From the NCBI RefSeq assembly GCF_002934265.1, contig NZ_PTIX01000029.1, positions 26,780 through 90,779 of the forward strand: a stretch of 64,000 bases of DNA, read 5' to 3'. A program made the translations under genes and the position numbers. This stretch comes from Actinokineospora auranticolor (lineage in GTDB: Bacteria > Actinomycetota > Actinomycetes > Mycobacteriales > Pseudonocardiaceae). Within the stretch, counting starts at the first letter, position 1. Every line of letters begins with the position of its first letter. The notes beneath the pieces are model-generated. The model was not told where the DNA came from. It ran no database searches and saw nothing but the letters and a program-made list of their open reading frames with translations. Positions 51,380-60,258 of the stretch are shown here, piece by piece.

Positions 51380-52303
51380 CGCGCCTCCCCATGCGTGTTG
51401 ACCCGACCCCCAGGCCGCGCCCGTCGTGTCATGCGGCCACGCGCCACTCGGACGCGCCGCCGTTGTCGCCATGCCTGCCCACCGCCTTGGGCACGCCACG
51501 ACCCGCCTCCCCCGACCGGGGCGCGCCGAGTCTCAGACGCTACGCCAAACGGGGTACCTGTGCATCATATTTCTGCACCTATACCACTACTCCAAGTAGC
51601 GGAATCGAGATCGACTGCGCGGACGGTGACGTCCACTCGGGGGTCCTACCGGGGATCCGCTCGGGGCTCCCATCGGGGACCCCGCTAGACCGCCACCCCC
51701 AGGGCTCGGCGAAGGCGCAGGCGGGCGGCCCGAACGGGGGATCCGACGGTATCCCAGACTGGCTTGTCCGCAAGCCGGTGAACACATCGGGGCGCGGGCG
51801 GACAAGGCCGCGGTCTCCCCGCAGCACCCCTGTCGACGACCCCACTGGCATCCTCCTATTCTTCCGCTCACCTTTTATTTCCCGCCTCGCCTTTCCTATC
51901 GCATCCAGATCGACAATCTATTTTCATAAGAGATATGAAAAGCGCGCGAGCGCGCCCTGTGGTTCGGCGCGGGATCGGTCGCGGTCGCAGGCCCTCTACC
52001 AGGTCAAACGTCGTACGCGAACAAGGGACGCGCGCGACCCGCCGTGATCGCCGGTTCTCGCCACCGCGACCGCCATTTTGATCACCATTTCGGAATCGCG
52101 CCCGAAAAGAGTCTTGAAATGGGTCGGCGAAATCTATTGCACACGGCGCGGGCATCGAGCAATAATTAACGCATCGCCAGGGAAACGAAAACCCACCGAA
52201 TACCACCCCCGGCGCGAGCCATGTCCACCGAACGCGGGAATGGCCGACAACATCCCTGATAATGCGCGCCATTTCGTAGCGCGGCCGTGAAAGGACCACC
52301 GCG
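51380..52303. other. 924-base gene-free region with iterons
   Basis: No frame has coding character, although some are open. The region contains four 12-bp iterons (51638-51685), a fifth similar sequence near 51735, and several A/T-richer pockets (51555-51600, 51860-51950, 52110-52180) that stand out against the background. This mixture is what a plasmid or ICE origin, partition or control site looks like, but no replication or partition gene is next to it, so the identification is open. Confidence 0.5.
51638..51685. repeat. Four tandem 12-bp iterons
   Basis: CGGGG begins at 51638, 51650, 51662 and 51674, an exact 12-base period; the units are CGGGGGTCCTAC, CGGGGATCCGCT, CGGGGCTCCCAT and CGGGGACCCCGC, consensus CGGGGnTCCnnn with one deviation. 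A further CGGGGGATCC lies at 51735-51744. Confidence 0.7.
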
Positions 52304-53434
52304 ATGACCACGCCCACACCACCCATGCCGGCCGGCGTCACGGCGGCGGCCCGACTGCGCAACGGACAGTTACGCGCGATGGTGGCGAAAGTTCTCGCCG
52401 ACGCGTCGGGCGCGCCGATGACGCCCCGCGCGATCGCCGCCCAGCTGGGCGGCCGGTCGTCGGGCGCGGTCGGCAACGCGTTGCACACGTTGGCCGATCA
52501 GGGCCACGCCACGATCACCGGGACCGCGCCGGTGACCTACCAAGCGACCACGACCACGGCGGGTGTCGCGGCGGCGGCCATCGTGCCCGCCCCGCCCGTC
52601 ACCCCGCGCCCACGTCCGAACGCGACACCCGCGCCGGTGACCGGCCCGATCACGCGCCCGAACGGCGCGGCCTACCACCCGCGCACGTTGTCCGGGATGC
52701 CGGACGTGACGGCGTTGCGGCGGCTACGCGACGCGGGCGTTCCGGCGCTGATGTATGGGCCGCCCGGGACCGGGAAGACGTCGGTGATCGAGGCCAGTTT
52801 CCCCGATCTGGAAACCGTTCCCGGTGACGGTGACACGGTGGTCGCCGATTTCGTGGGCGACTACACCAAGACCGACGACGGCCGCTACGTGTTCGTGTAC
52901 GGGCCATTGATCCGGGCGATGCGGGCGGGGTCGGTGCTGTTCATCGACGACGCCACCATCATCCCGCCCACCGTGTTGGCGGTGGTCTACCCAGCGATGG
53001 ACGGCCGACGGCAAATCGTGATCAAGGCCAACGGCGGGGAAACCGTGACCGCCGCCCCCGGGTTCTACGTCGTCGCCGGCCACAACCCCGGTGTGCACGG
53101 GGCCATCCTGTCCGACGCGTTGGCGTCCCGGTTTTCCGCCCAAATCAAGGTGTCCACCGACTACGATCTCGCCGCCGAACTCAAAATCGACTCCCGCGCG
53201 GTGAAAGTGGCGCGGAACCTGTCCACCCGACAGGCCAAGGGCGAGATCGGGTGGGCGCCGCAACTGCGTGAGCTGCTGGCATACCAGAAGATCGCGGACG
53301 CATTGGGCGAGAACGCCGCCGCCGGAAACCTGATCGGGATCGCGCCGGAAGAAGACCGAGACACCGTGGCCACCGTGGTACGCGCGGTGTTCGGTACCGC
53401 CGTGGAACCCCTTGCCCTGGGTGCCCGCGCCTAG
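52304..53434 (+). CDS. MoxR-type AAA ATPase with N-terminal winged helix
   Basis: The 376-residue protein starts with a winged-helix domain (TPRAIAAQLGGRSSGAVGNA, residues 24-75), a Pro/Thr linker, and a MoxR/CbbQ-like AAA domain: Walker A GPPGTGKT at 152-159, Walker B SVLFIDDATIIPP, sensor 1 FYVVAGHNPG, and an Arg finger region (ALASRFSAQIKV). MoxR ATPases remodel or activate partners with VWA domains; the next gene is such a partner. GAAAGGA precedes the ATG. The winged helix resembles the C-terminal domain of the regulator at 60883-61713. Confidence 0.85.
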   Translation: MTTPTPPMPAGVTAAARLRNGQLRAMVAKVLADASGAPMTPRAIAAQLGGRSSGAVGNALHTLADQGHATITGTAPVTYQATTTTAGVAAAAIVPAPPVTPRPRPNATPAPVTGPITRPNGAAYHPRTLSGMPDVTALRRLRDAGVPALMYGPPGTGKTSVIEASFPDLETVPGDGDTVVADFVGDYTKTDDGRYVFVYGPLIRAMRAGSVLFIDDATIIPPTVLAVVYPAMDGRRQIVIKANGGETVTAAPGFYVVAGHNPGVHGAILSDALASRFSAQIKVSTDYDLAAELKIDSRAVKVARNLSTRQAKGEIGWAPQLRELLAYQKIADALGENAAAGNLIGIAPEEDRDTVATVVRAVFGTAVEPLALGARA

Positions 53435-53497
53435 AAAGCGCCCGACCCCACCACACCCGATCGCGCCGCCCGTTCATTCCTGAAAGGACGAACAACG

Positions 53498-55240
53498 ATG
53501 AACGCGCATGTGACACTCGACCCGACCGCGACCGGAACGGCAGTGTTCCCCACCCGCCCCGAGTGGCTGACCCTGTCCGCCGCACTGGCCGATGAAGTCG
53601 GTGTGATCGCCGGCCGCCACGACCTGTTGGTCACGATCGCGCCCGGTGCCGGTGGCGGTGCCCCGGCATGTTTCTACCCGACCCGCGCGTTGATCGAAGT
53701 CGATGGTGTCCACTTGGGTGTCGACCCCGCGACCGCCGACCCCGCCGACCCGCACGACCGGGGCCGCTACCCCACCGCGTGGGGTTTGCTGACCCACGAA
53801 TGCGCCCACGCCGCGCACAGCGTGTGGGAACCGCCCGACGGCACACCACCGGGCATCATCGACGCCGCAATGTTATTGGAAGAATCGCGCATGGAAGCGG
53901 CGCACATCCGCCGCCGTCCCGACGACCGGTTGTGGTTGCGCGCGTCGGCGGTGAACCTGATCCTCACCGACACCGCCGCCACCGACCCCGCCCACGCGCC
54001 ACGCATGACCACAGCCGATGCCGCGCACACGGCCGCGCTGATCCTGGCCCGGGTCGACGGCGGAATCCTTGACACCACCGAGACCACGCCGGTCGCGGAC
54101 GCGGTCGAGACCATTCTCGGCGCGCCGCTGCTGGAGGAGTTGCGCGGGTTGTGGCGGGAAGCGTTGGCCGCCGCCGACGACGACGCCGACACCATGATCG
54201 ACATCGCGCGCCGGTGGTGTCAGGCCATCGGCACCGATCCCGACAACCCCGCGCCCGGTGGTTTCGGGGATCCTGACCCGTCCGGCGCGGCGGCGGGGCC
54301 GTCGGCACTGGCCACCGCCATCGCGGCCACCGCCGCCACGGTGGCGGCGGCCGTGGCCGCCGAGACACCACCCCACCCCGCCGCCATCGCGGCGGTGGCG
54401 CAAGCCGACGAGGACGCCGCCCGCGAGGCCGCGGACGAGGCCGCGCGGACCGTGTTCTCGAGTCCGGTCCGCACCCGTCGGGCGGGGCTCACCGCGACCA
54501 CCGGCACACGCGCACCCACCAGCGACGAACGCACCGCCGCGCGCGTACTGGGCCGCGCCCTGTCCACCGCCGGCGTGCGCGACCGAGTGTCGGTGAAGAC
54601 GACCTCGCCGTTCCCGCCCGGACGCCTACGGATGCGCGGGGTGTTGGCGGCCGACGCCCAACGCGCGGCGGGTGCGGACGTGACCGCCGAACCGTTCACC
54701 CGCACCACCCGACACATCGTGCCCACCCCACCGCTGAAACTGGCCGTGGCCTGTGACGTGTCCGGGTCCATGGGCCACCTACGCAAGGCGGTCGCCTCGA
54801 CCGCGTGGATACTCGCCCACGGCGGCCGTCACGCCACCGTGAACGTCACCACCGCCACCGTGATCTTCGGTCACACGGTTCGCCCCATCACCCACCCCGG
54901 CACCTACCCCGCCCGTATCACCAGGTTCGCCGCCAACGACGCGTGTCACGCCATCGCCACGGCCACCGACGCACTCGACGGCGCGCTGGCGCTATCTCGA
55001 CCCGGCGCCGCCCGATTGCTGGTGATCGTCTCGGATGGACACTTCGGCACAGACGAACGCCGCGACGGGCAGAAGCGAATCGACCGTTTGCGCACGTCCG
55101 GATGCGCGGTGCTGTGGCTGACCACCGACGAACGCGACCAACCATTCACCGGCGCCACCGTGCACCAACTCACCGACCCCGCCACGACGGCACTAGCCAT
55201 CGGCCGCGCGGCCACCGCCGCCCTACGCGCCGCCCACTGA
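53498..55240 (+). CDS. Metallopeptidase-like plus VWA protein (MoxR partner)
   Basis: The 580-residue protein has an N-terminal zincin-like motif HECAH (residues 100-104) followed by LLEESRMEAAHIRRR, the layout of DUF2201-type putative metallopeptidases. An Ala-rich middle follows. The C-terminal 180 residues are a VWA domain with MIDAS DVSGSM near residue 420 (LAVACDVSGSMGHLRK), then NVTTATVIFGHTVRPI and LLVIVSDGHFGTD. The AAA plus metallopeptidase/VWA pair is a known ATPase-substrate module in phages, plasmids and chromosomes. TGAAAGGACG precedes the ATG. Confidence 0.85.
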   Translation: MNAHVTLDPTATGTAVFPTRPEWLTLSAALADEVGVIAGRHDLLVTIAPGAGGGAPACFYPTRALIEVDGVHLGVDPATADPADPHDRGRYPTAWGLLTHECAHAAHSVWEPPDGTPPGIIDAAMLLEESRMEAAHIRRRPDDRLWLRASAVNLILTDTAATDPAHAPRMTTADAAHTAALILARVDGGILDTTETTPVADAVETILGAPLLEELRGLWREALAAADDDADTMIDIARRWCQAIGTDPDNPAPGGFGDPDPSGAAAGPSALATAIAATAATVAAAVAAETPPHPAAIAAVAQADEDAAREAADEAARTVFSSPVRTRRAGLTATTGTRAPTSDERTAARVLGRALSTAGVRDRVSVKTTSPFPPGRLRMRGVLAADAQRAAGADVTAEPFTRTTRHIVPTPPLKLAVACDVSGSMGHLRKAVASTAWILAHGGRHATVNVTTATVIFGHTVRPITHPGTYPARITRFAANDACHAIATATDALDGALALSRPGAARLLVIVSDGHFGTDERRDGQKRIDRLRTSGCAVLWLTTDERDQPFTGATVHQLTDPATTALAIGRAATAALRAAH

Positions 55241-55244
55241 CCCC

Positions 55245-55282
55245 GACCACCCGGGGCAACACGCATCCCGCCCCGGGTGGTC
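55245..55282. terminator. Terminator after the VWA gene
   Basis: GACCACCCGGGGC (55245-55257) and GCCCCGGGTGGTC (55270-55282) form a perfect 13-bp stem with a 12-base loop, four bases after the VWA stop codon. Probably ends the AAA-VWA transcript. Confidence 0.75.
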
Positions 55283-55328
55283 CGGGCAGAAGACCCCACC
55301 CCCCAACGTATCGAGAGCGATCATCCCC

Positions 55329-55562
55329 GTGACCGACATCCCCACCGTGGGCGACCTGGTTGCCGCCCTGATCGTCCACGACCCCGATTCCCCGGTACGC
55401 GTCGCCTCGCAACCCGGCCACCCGATGGAACACCTACTCGCACGTGTCGCGGTCACGCCCGACGACGACCATCCCGACCCACCCGTGGTGTGGCTCGGCA
55501 TCGGCGACCCGATCGGGCACCCGCCACCGTCGGCCACCGATGCCCTCGGATGGACAAGCTGA
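55329..55562 (+). CDS. Unassigned small protein
   Basis: A 77-residue acidic protein from a GTG (VTDIPTVGDLVAALIVHDPD, then LLARVAVTPDDDHPDPPVVW). It looks like one short alpha/beta domain, and its codon use is as G/C-biased as its neighbours. The family is unknown to me. It follows the terminator of the AAA-VWA unit, so it probably has its own promoter. Confidence 0.6.
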   Translation: MTDIPTVGDLVAALIVHDPDSPVRVASQPGHPMEHLLARVAVTPDDDHPDPPVVWLGIGDPIGHPPPSATDALGWTS

Positions 55563-55616
55563 CCCAACCACTGTCCAACAGTCCACATAGGAACATTCTT
55601 GAGGAAGGGCTTTGTG

Positions 55617-56315
55617 ATGTACTGGTCAGAACAGAAAGAACGGTGGCACGAAACGGTTGTTCTCATCGCCGATGAGATGCCGGGTGGATGGTCCCACGCC
55701 ACGCCGATCGTGCGACGTAGTGGATTCTGGGAGCACCACTGGCACGACTTGTTGGTCCCGCCCAGTGGAGATGCTGTCGTGGCGGTGTGCCCGGTCTACG
55801 ACGACCAGGGATGGTCTTTCCGGATCGACCCCACGTGTCCACGGGATCTCTCCCCGTTCCTCCGAAGGGAGTCGGGCGACATGGTGCTCATCCCGTACGC
55901 GACACCACCCGCCACCGCCGCCGCGATGATCGTGGACAAGCTTGACCGATACGGGAAATTGGTGGCGGACGCACATAGGCGCCAGCGGCCGGAACGGATC
56001 GCCCGTGACCGTGCCATCGGCGCGGTCACCGAGATCGCCAAGGTTCTCAACACGGACTCGACGGTCAAGACCAGGCTTGAACCGTCCGGCAAGAACGACT
56101 CCGTGACATGGAACGGTCACGTTGAATGGCTTGGCAATGCCAAAGTCGGTGTCAAGTCACGTGCGATGGGTTGGGCCGGAGCCGGAGAAGAATCACGCTG
56201 GCGCACCGTCACCGTTGTCATCGAAGCCTCACTCGACACCGACGAGTCGATTTCAGCGCTCCTGCAAGCAGTCAGCCGGGCTCGCCCCAACCCGGAACCG
56301 CCGGGCGGATCGTGA
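55617..56315 (+). CDS. Unassigned protein, helical C-terminus
   Basis: ATG 55617 lies seven bases after GAGGAAGGG. The 232-residue product has an N-terminal part rich in Trp and His (HETVVLIADEMPGGWSHATP, FWEHHWHDLLVPPSGDAVVA) and a basic helix (HRRQRPERIARDRAIGAVTE). The C-terminus resembles a beta domain (WRTVTVVIEASLDTDESISA). Third positions are less G/C-biased than in the flanking genes, suggesting separate origin. No family recognised. Confidence 0.6.
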   Translation: MYWSEQKERWHETVVLIADEMPGGWSHATPIVRRSGFWEHHWHDLLVPPSGDAVVAVCPVYDDQGWSFRIDPTCPRDLSPFLRRESGDMVLIPYATPPATAAAMIVDKLDRYGKLVADAHRRQRPERIARDRAIGAVTEIAKVLNTDSTVKTRLEPSGKNDSVTWNGHVEWLGNAKVGVKSRAMGWAGAGEESRWRTVTVVIEASLDTDESISALLQAVSRARPNPEPPGGS

Positions 56316-56410
56316 CGACGCTCGCCGCAACCCCCGAAAGTCTCCGTCGGCCACAACGTGCCCACCCGTTGAACCCCATCCACTCCCGCCCCTTGAGTCG
56401 AGAGAACGCC

Positions 56411-56941
56411 ATGACCACAACCGCATCCGGACTTGTCGAACGCGCGGTCCGCGCCGCACGCACCCAGCGCGCCGCCGACCCGGACGGGTTCCACCGCCGC
56501 CACGACACGCCCCACACATGGGACCGGTGGGCGCGCCGCGCCCGAGTCGCCCGCGAGATCGCCGCCGCACTGGACACGCCCGTGGACGCCGTGCTCGTCA
56601 CCGACGACCCCCACCGCACCTATCCCACCCGCACCGGGCCGGTTCCCGGGGACCTGATCACCGTCACCGACCCGTTAACCGCGCACCCGTGGCGGTTCAT
56701 CCCCGACAACGCCACCCCCGGGCAATCGTGGTGGCTACTCGATCGTTGTCCCGGTTGCGCAACGGAAGTCCCGGTCGCCCGCGTCGCCACCCTGGCCGAT
56801 CTCGGTGACCATCTCGACCCTAACCGACCCGGCGGGGCGAACCGGAAGTCCGCCGAGCGCCCCACCGAATGCGCATGTAGTCCATCCTCGCCCGGCGAGG
56901 CCGCGGTGCGAGGCGTGGCGCGGAACGCGACGGTGCGGTGA
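56411..56941 (+). CDS. Unassigned protein with a possible zinc site
   Basis: The 176-residue protein starts at ATG 56411. Its beginning is helical and basic (LVERAVRAARTQRAADPDGF), the centre is beta (VLVTDDPHRTYPTRTGPVPG, DLITVTDPLTAHPWRFIPDN) and it ends with WWLLDRCPGCATEVPVARVA, a CPGC pair that may bind zinc with later Cys residues (CAC). This resembles short plasmid- or phage-borne proteins of actinomycetes. No family name. Confidence 0.55.
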   Translation: MTTTASGLVERAVRAARTQRAADPDGFHRRHDTPHTWDRWARRARVAREIAAALDTPVDAVLVTDDPHRTYPTRTGPVPGDLITVTDPLTAHPWRFIPDNATPGQSWWLLDRCPGCATEVPVARVATLADLGDHLDPNRPGGANRKSAERPTECACSPSSPGEAAVRGVARNATVR

Positions 56942-56945
56942 GGAC

Positions 56946-57416
56946 ATGTCGACCACGACGGACTTCTACGTCGGGCGCGGGTCTCGCGCCGAGTGGATCG
57001 GTTCCCTGCAATGGGATTGCGCACCGGCCGGGCTGATCCGCGTCCCACCCGGACGACTCGCCCTTGCCGCGACCGACGAATCCACCTACCGCGCCGCCGT
57101 CGCCGATCTGTTCGTCGTCTGGGAAAGCGAGAACATCGGCCACGCCTACCCGCGCCGGACCGGATGGCCGTGGCGGTGGCACACCAGCCATCACAGCACG
57201 TGGATCATCACGTTCGATCCCGTCACCCGCCGGGCGCTGTCCACTGTGGGCGGTGGTGTGCGGTGGGAACCGGCCACGCCACACGCATCCCGCACCGACG
57301 CCCCCATCCCGCCCGGACACGGACCGGTCCCGCTGCCGCTCATGCGCGACCCCGACACCGGACACCCGACTCGCGCCGCGCTCACCCTCACCCCACCCAC
57401 CAGGAGATCACCATGA
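56946..57416 (+). CDS. Protein with a shared unassigned domain (copy 1)
   Basis: The 156-residue protein follows GAGG closely and has a domain that recurs in the protein at 58871-60133: DFYVGRGSRAEWIGSLQWD, then ATDESTYRAAVADLFVVWES, GWPWRWHTSHHSTWIITFD, and GGVRWE. The likeness (DFY-x-G-x-G-x-x-A-x-W-x-GSL at the start, G-WPW in the middle) makes it a family of its own. Function unknown. Coupled by ATGA to the next gene. Confidence 0.65.
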   Translation: MSTTTDFYVGRGSRAEWIGSLQWDCAPAGLIRVPPGRLALAATDESTYRAAVADLFVVWESENIGHAYPRRTGWPWRWHTSHHSTWIITFDPVTRRALSTVGGGVRWEPATPHASRTDAPIPPGHGPVPLPLMRDPDTGHPTRAALTLTPPTRRSP

Positions 57417-57778
57417 CCATGCCCGATGGCCCCGACGACCGGTACTTCGCCGCCCGCCGCCACACCGAGGACGGCGGCTACGAGGTCACCGCGATCGTCT
57501 TCGACCCCGCCGACGCCCAACAAACCTGGTACGGGCACGTCACCCGCCACGGCGTGCTCATCGGCACCTACTTCTGCGCCGACCGCGTCCGGCAACGCGA
57601 CTGGCACATCGTCACCTCCGAGGGCGTCCACATCGTCCTCGACAGCCCGGACATCCACCCGATCGGCGAGAACATCGCCGTCATGGTGCTCACCGGCCTG
57701 CGCGACGGCTCCGACGCCGAGATCGACCGATGGGCCGACGAGATGACCCGACGCATCGCCGACGAATCCCCCCACTAG
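57413..57778 (+). CDS. Unassigned small protein
   Basis: The 121-residue protein overlaps the previous stop (ATGA) and has CAGGAG before its ATG. It reads YFAARRHTEDGGYEVTAIVF, WYGHVTRHGVLIGTYFCADR and IVLDSPDIHPIGENIAVMVL, a small alpha/beta domain, and ends in an acidic helix (SDAEIDRWADEMTRRIADES). No family recognised. Confidence 0.65.
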   Translation: MTMPDGPDDRYFAARRHTEDGGYEVTAIVFDPADAQQTWYGHVTRHGVLIGTYFCADRVRQRDWHIVTSEGVHIVLDSPDIHPIGENIAVMVLTGLRDGSDAEIDRWADEMTRRIADESPH

Positions 57779-57806
57779 CCGCCCTCCCGTCAGGAGAACC
57801 GAAACA

Positions 57807-58607
57807 ATGAACACCGCCGTCCACGACGCCTTGCCGCCCGAGGCCGTCTCGCTGATCCCGGCATCGCCGCACCCCATGCCCATACGCGCACCCGCCGGGG
57901 CGTGGGGATTGGTCGTGATCGCCGTGCGCACCACCCACAGCGCCGGCGCACCGGTGCGGCTGATCGGCGACGGACCGCCGCCCGATCCCGCCCACACCGA
58001 CATCGCCGACCTGATGGCCGGGGTGTGGCTGCCCTCGCCGCCACCCGCCGCGCTGTGCACCGGGGACGTGGTCGTGCGGCTGCACGCCCCCGACAACGGC
58101 GACCCCGCCCTGGCCGATGTCGAGATCCTGGCCGCGATGCAAGGCCAGTGGCATTCCGTCGGCACCTCGACGTCGGTCGATGCGCGATGGCCGCACACGA
58201 TCGCCCTGTCGGCGTTGCTGCACATGCGCTGGCTCGCCGACGCCGCCTTCAGCGACGCCCAGTGGGTCACCCTGACCAGCAGCTCGATACCCGCCCTCCT
58301 CACGCGAAAGTTCGGGCTCGACCGCGAGTCCGCGGGCCGCGCACCTCGCCGCGTGCCCGACGCCCTCGCCGACCTGGTCACCGCCAGGCTCCTCGAGGTC
58401 GGCGAGCGGCTCGTCTGGAACGGACACACCGTCACCGTGGGCGAGCACGGCGTCGTACACCCCGGACCGGACGCGCTCACCGCGTCCACGGTCACCGCCC
58501 ACGCGAACCACGTGTCCAAGTGCACCGTCAACGGCTGGCACCTATGGCGACGGGCGAGCGACAGCCGCCTCTTGGCGGACCTGCGCGCCGAACTCACCAC
58601 CCGCTGA
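57807..58607 (+). CDS. Protein with a RAMA-like C-terminal domain
   Basis: The first 185 residues are unassigned (WGLVVIAVRTTHSAGAPVRL, WPHTIALSALLHMRWLADAA). Residues 190-262 read LVTARLLEVGERLVWNGHTV, HPGPDALTASTVTAHANHVS and CTVNGWHLWRRASDS, the pattern of RAMA (restriction adenine methylase-associated) domains, which are thought to recognise modified DNA. GAGAACC is near the start. This is the gene that most directly links the small-gene block to DNA modification. Confidence 0.65.
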   Translation: MNTAVHDALPPEAVSLIPASPHPMPIRAPAGAWGLVVIAVRTTHSAGAPVRLIGDGPPPDPAHTDIADLMAGVWLPSPPPAALCTGDVVVRLHAPDNGDPALADVEILAAMQGQWHSVGTSTSVDARWPHTIALSALLHMRWLADAAFSDAQWVTLTSSSIPALLTRKFGLDRESAGRAPRRVPDALADLVTARLLEVGERLVWNGHTVTVGEHGVVHPGPDALTASTVTAHANHVSKCTVNGWHLWRRASDSRLLADLRAELTTR

Positions 58608-58660
58608 AATGTGCCCACCCGGGATCCGCCCGCCCCCAGGACAGCAAGCCAAAAGAACAA

Positions 58661-58720
58661 ATGGAAATGACAACTATTCCAGATAGAGCCGCCATGGCGA
58701 CCACCTTGTCCGGCTACTGA
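58661..58720 (+). CDS. Possible 19-residue peptide before a terminator
   Basis: ATG 58661 opens a short frame (MEMTTIPDRAAMATTLSGY) that ends eight bases before a strong hairpin. Its first ten codons are unusually A/T-rich for the window. There is no clear ribosome binding site, so translation is doubtful. Confidence 0.2.
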   Translation: MEMTTIPDRAAMATTLSGY

Positions 58721-58727
58721 ACCACCA

Positions 58728-58746
58728 CGGCCCCGACAAGGGGCCG
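58728..58746. terminator. Terminator of the small-gene operon
   Basis: CGGCCCC (58728-58734) and GGGGCCG (58740-58746) form a perfect 7-bp GC stem around GACAA. It lies between the RAMA-like gene and the gene at 58871. Confidence 0.6.
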
Positions 58747-58870
58747 CCCCGGTGTTCGTCGTGGACGGTGCGCTATCGACCCCGGTCGGGTGCCGATCGC
58801 CGCCGCCCACGCGTGGCCGACCCCAGACGCAACCGAGACGGCCTAGAACCTTTCACGGCAGAAAGAGGAC

Positions 58871-60133
58871 ATGATGAACGACAGCACCACCCCCAGGCCC
58901 GGCCCTCGCCACCGGGTCCGGCTTCACGATTACCGGCGGCGCTGCCCCGACTGCGATGTCCCCGTCGGCCGGGAGCACGACTACGACGAGGACGACGGGG
59001 GCTGTGACAAGGCTGTGTGCCTGGTGACCGGGCTGCAGCGGCTGATGTGCGACCGCGAGGACCACGCCGACTGCGGGCGGGACGTGTGGACCGGATGGTC
59101 GCCCGGCTACCTCGACTGTCTGCGGCTCGGATGGATGCTCGGCCCCGGACTCCCGGACACCTACCGCCTCCTGACCGAGGCGGTGTGGGACCCGACCAGG
59201 TGTGCCTGGGTCGATCCCACGGTCTCGCCCGTGCCCTCGGCCTCGCCGCCCCTCGCACGTCCGGAGGACGGAGGACCACCGGCCTGGTACCCGGCGGGCG
59301 ACCGCCACGCCCGACGAGCGCACGCGGACTTCTACCTCGGTACCGGCACGCAGGCCCGTTGGCTGGGATCGCTGGCCGAGTCCGGACACCCGAGCATCCT
59401 CGCCACCGTGAGCAGGGCCTCGGAGATGCTCACGGCCACCACCTCCGGTGCCTACGAGGTGGCCGTCCAAGCGCTCTTGGCCGACCACCTGGCGACGGGA
59501 TCCGAGTTCGCCGTCCAGGCCGGGCGGGGTGAGACCTCGGGCTGGCCGTGGCTGGCGACCGACAGCAGCGGCTGGTGGGCCTACACCTTCGTCGACGGAC
59601 GGGTACGGGCGTGCCTGCGCGGCGGACCGTGGTTCTGCCCCGACCCGCACCAACCCGACGGCGGTGCCGAGACCGTCACCGGCCCGGACGCCGACCTGCC
59701 CGCACCCGGCGAACGCGCCCCCGCGACCGCCACCTTCACGTGGCGACCAGGGTTTCGAGGCACACCGATACCGATCACCGCCACCCTTCCCCCAGTGACG
59801 GCCGACTACCTGACTCGCCGCGGCGAGATCGCCCTCACCGTGCAGATCGTTCTCGACGAGGTCTGCGACCAGCAGCGCCCCCTGCCCGACATGGCCACCC
59901 ACGCCGTCCGCGAGATCCTGCACAGCCTCGTGGACCCCGCTCCCACCGCGAACCTGCGCCAGCTGCCCGACGGCGCCTCACCGGCCTACGAGGAGGTCGT
60001 GACCGCGCTGCGGTTCCTGCTCGACGCCGACCGCTACGCCCAGGGCAACAACCCCGCCCACGCCGTCGAACTGCTCGACATCTCCGCCTCCGCCGCCGTA
60101 CGGGCACTCATCGCCCACTACACCACCCCCTGA
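58871..60133 (+). CDS. Protein with Cys-rich start and the shared unassigned domain (copy 2)
   Basis: The 420-residue protein begins with a Cys cluster (RRRCPDCDVPVGREHDYDED, CDKAVCLVTGLQRLMCDRED) that likely binds zinc. Residues 150-260 repeat the domain of the gene at 56946: DFYLGTGTQARWLGSLAES, then GAYEVAVQALLADHLATGSE and GWPWLATDSSGWWAYTFVD. The C-terminus is an all-helical segment (FLLDADRYAQGNNPAHAVEL). Two ATG codons are adjacent (58871, 58874); GAGG fits the second better. Function unknown. Confidence 0.7.
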   Translation: MMNDSTTPRPGPRHRVRLHDYRRRCPDCDVPVGREHDYDEDDGGCDKAVCLVTGLQRLMCDREDHADCGRDVWTGWSPGYLDCLRLGWMLGPGLPDTYRLLTEAVWDPTRCAWVDPTVSPVPSASPPLARPEDGGPPAWYPAGDRHARRAHADFYLGTGTQARWLGSLAESGHPSILATVSRASEMLTATTSGAYEVAVQALLADHLATGSEFAVQAGRGETSGWPWLATDSSGWWAYTFVDGRVRACLRGGPWFCPDPHQPDGGAETVTGPDADLPAPGERAPATATFTWRPGFRGTPIPITATLPPVTADYLTRRGEIALTVQIVLDEVCDQQRPLPDMATHAVREILHSLVDPAPTANLRQLPDGASPAYEEVVTALRFLLDADRYAQGNNPAHAVELLDISASAAVRALIAHYTTP

Positions 60134-60258
60134 CCCCCACGAAGACAACCGGGACGCCGTTGACCGGCCGAAAGGCCAGGGTGATCACGTCGGGCGCCGC
60201 CAGTGGCGCAGCGCACCCCGTGGTCGGTGATCAGCTCACCGACCACAGGGCCTGTACG

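Noticed and set aside
51638..51685. CRISPR-like array
   Set aside because: Units are 12 bases with no spacers; these are iterons.
51391..52047. Plus-strand frame in the iteron region
   Set aside because: Codon pattern not like neighbours, Arg/Ser/Pro-rich, no ribosome binding site; it runs across the iterons.
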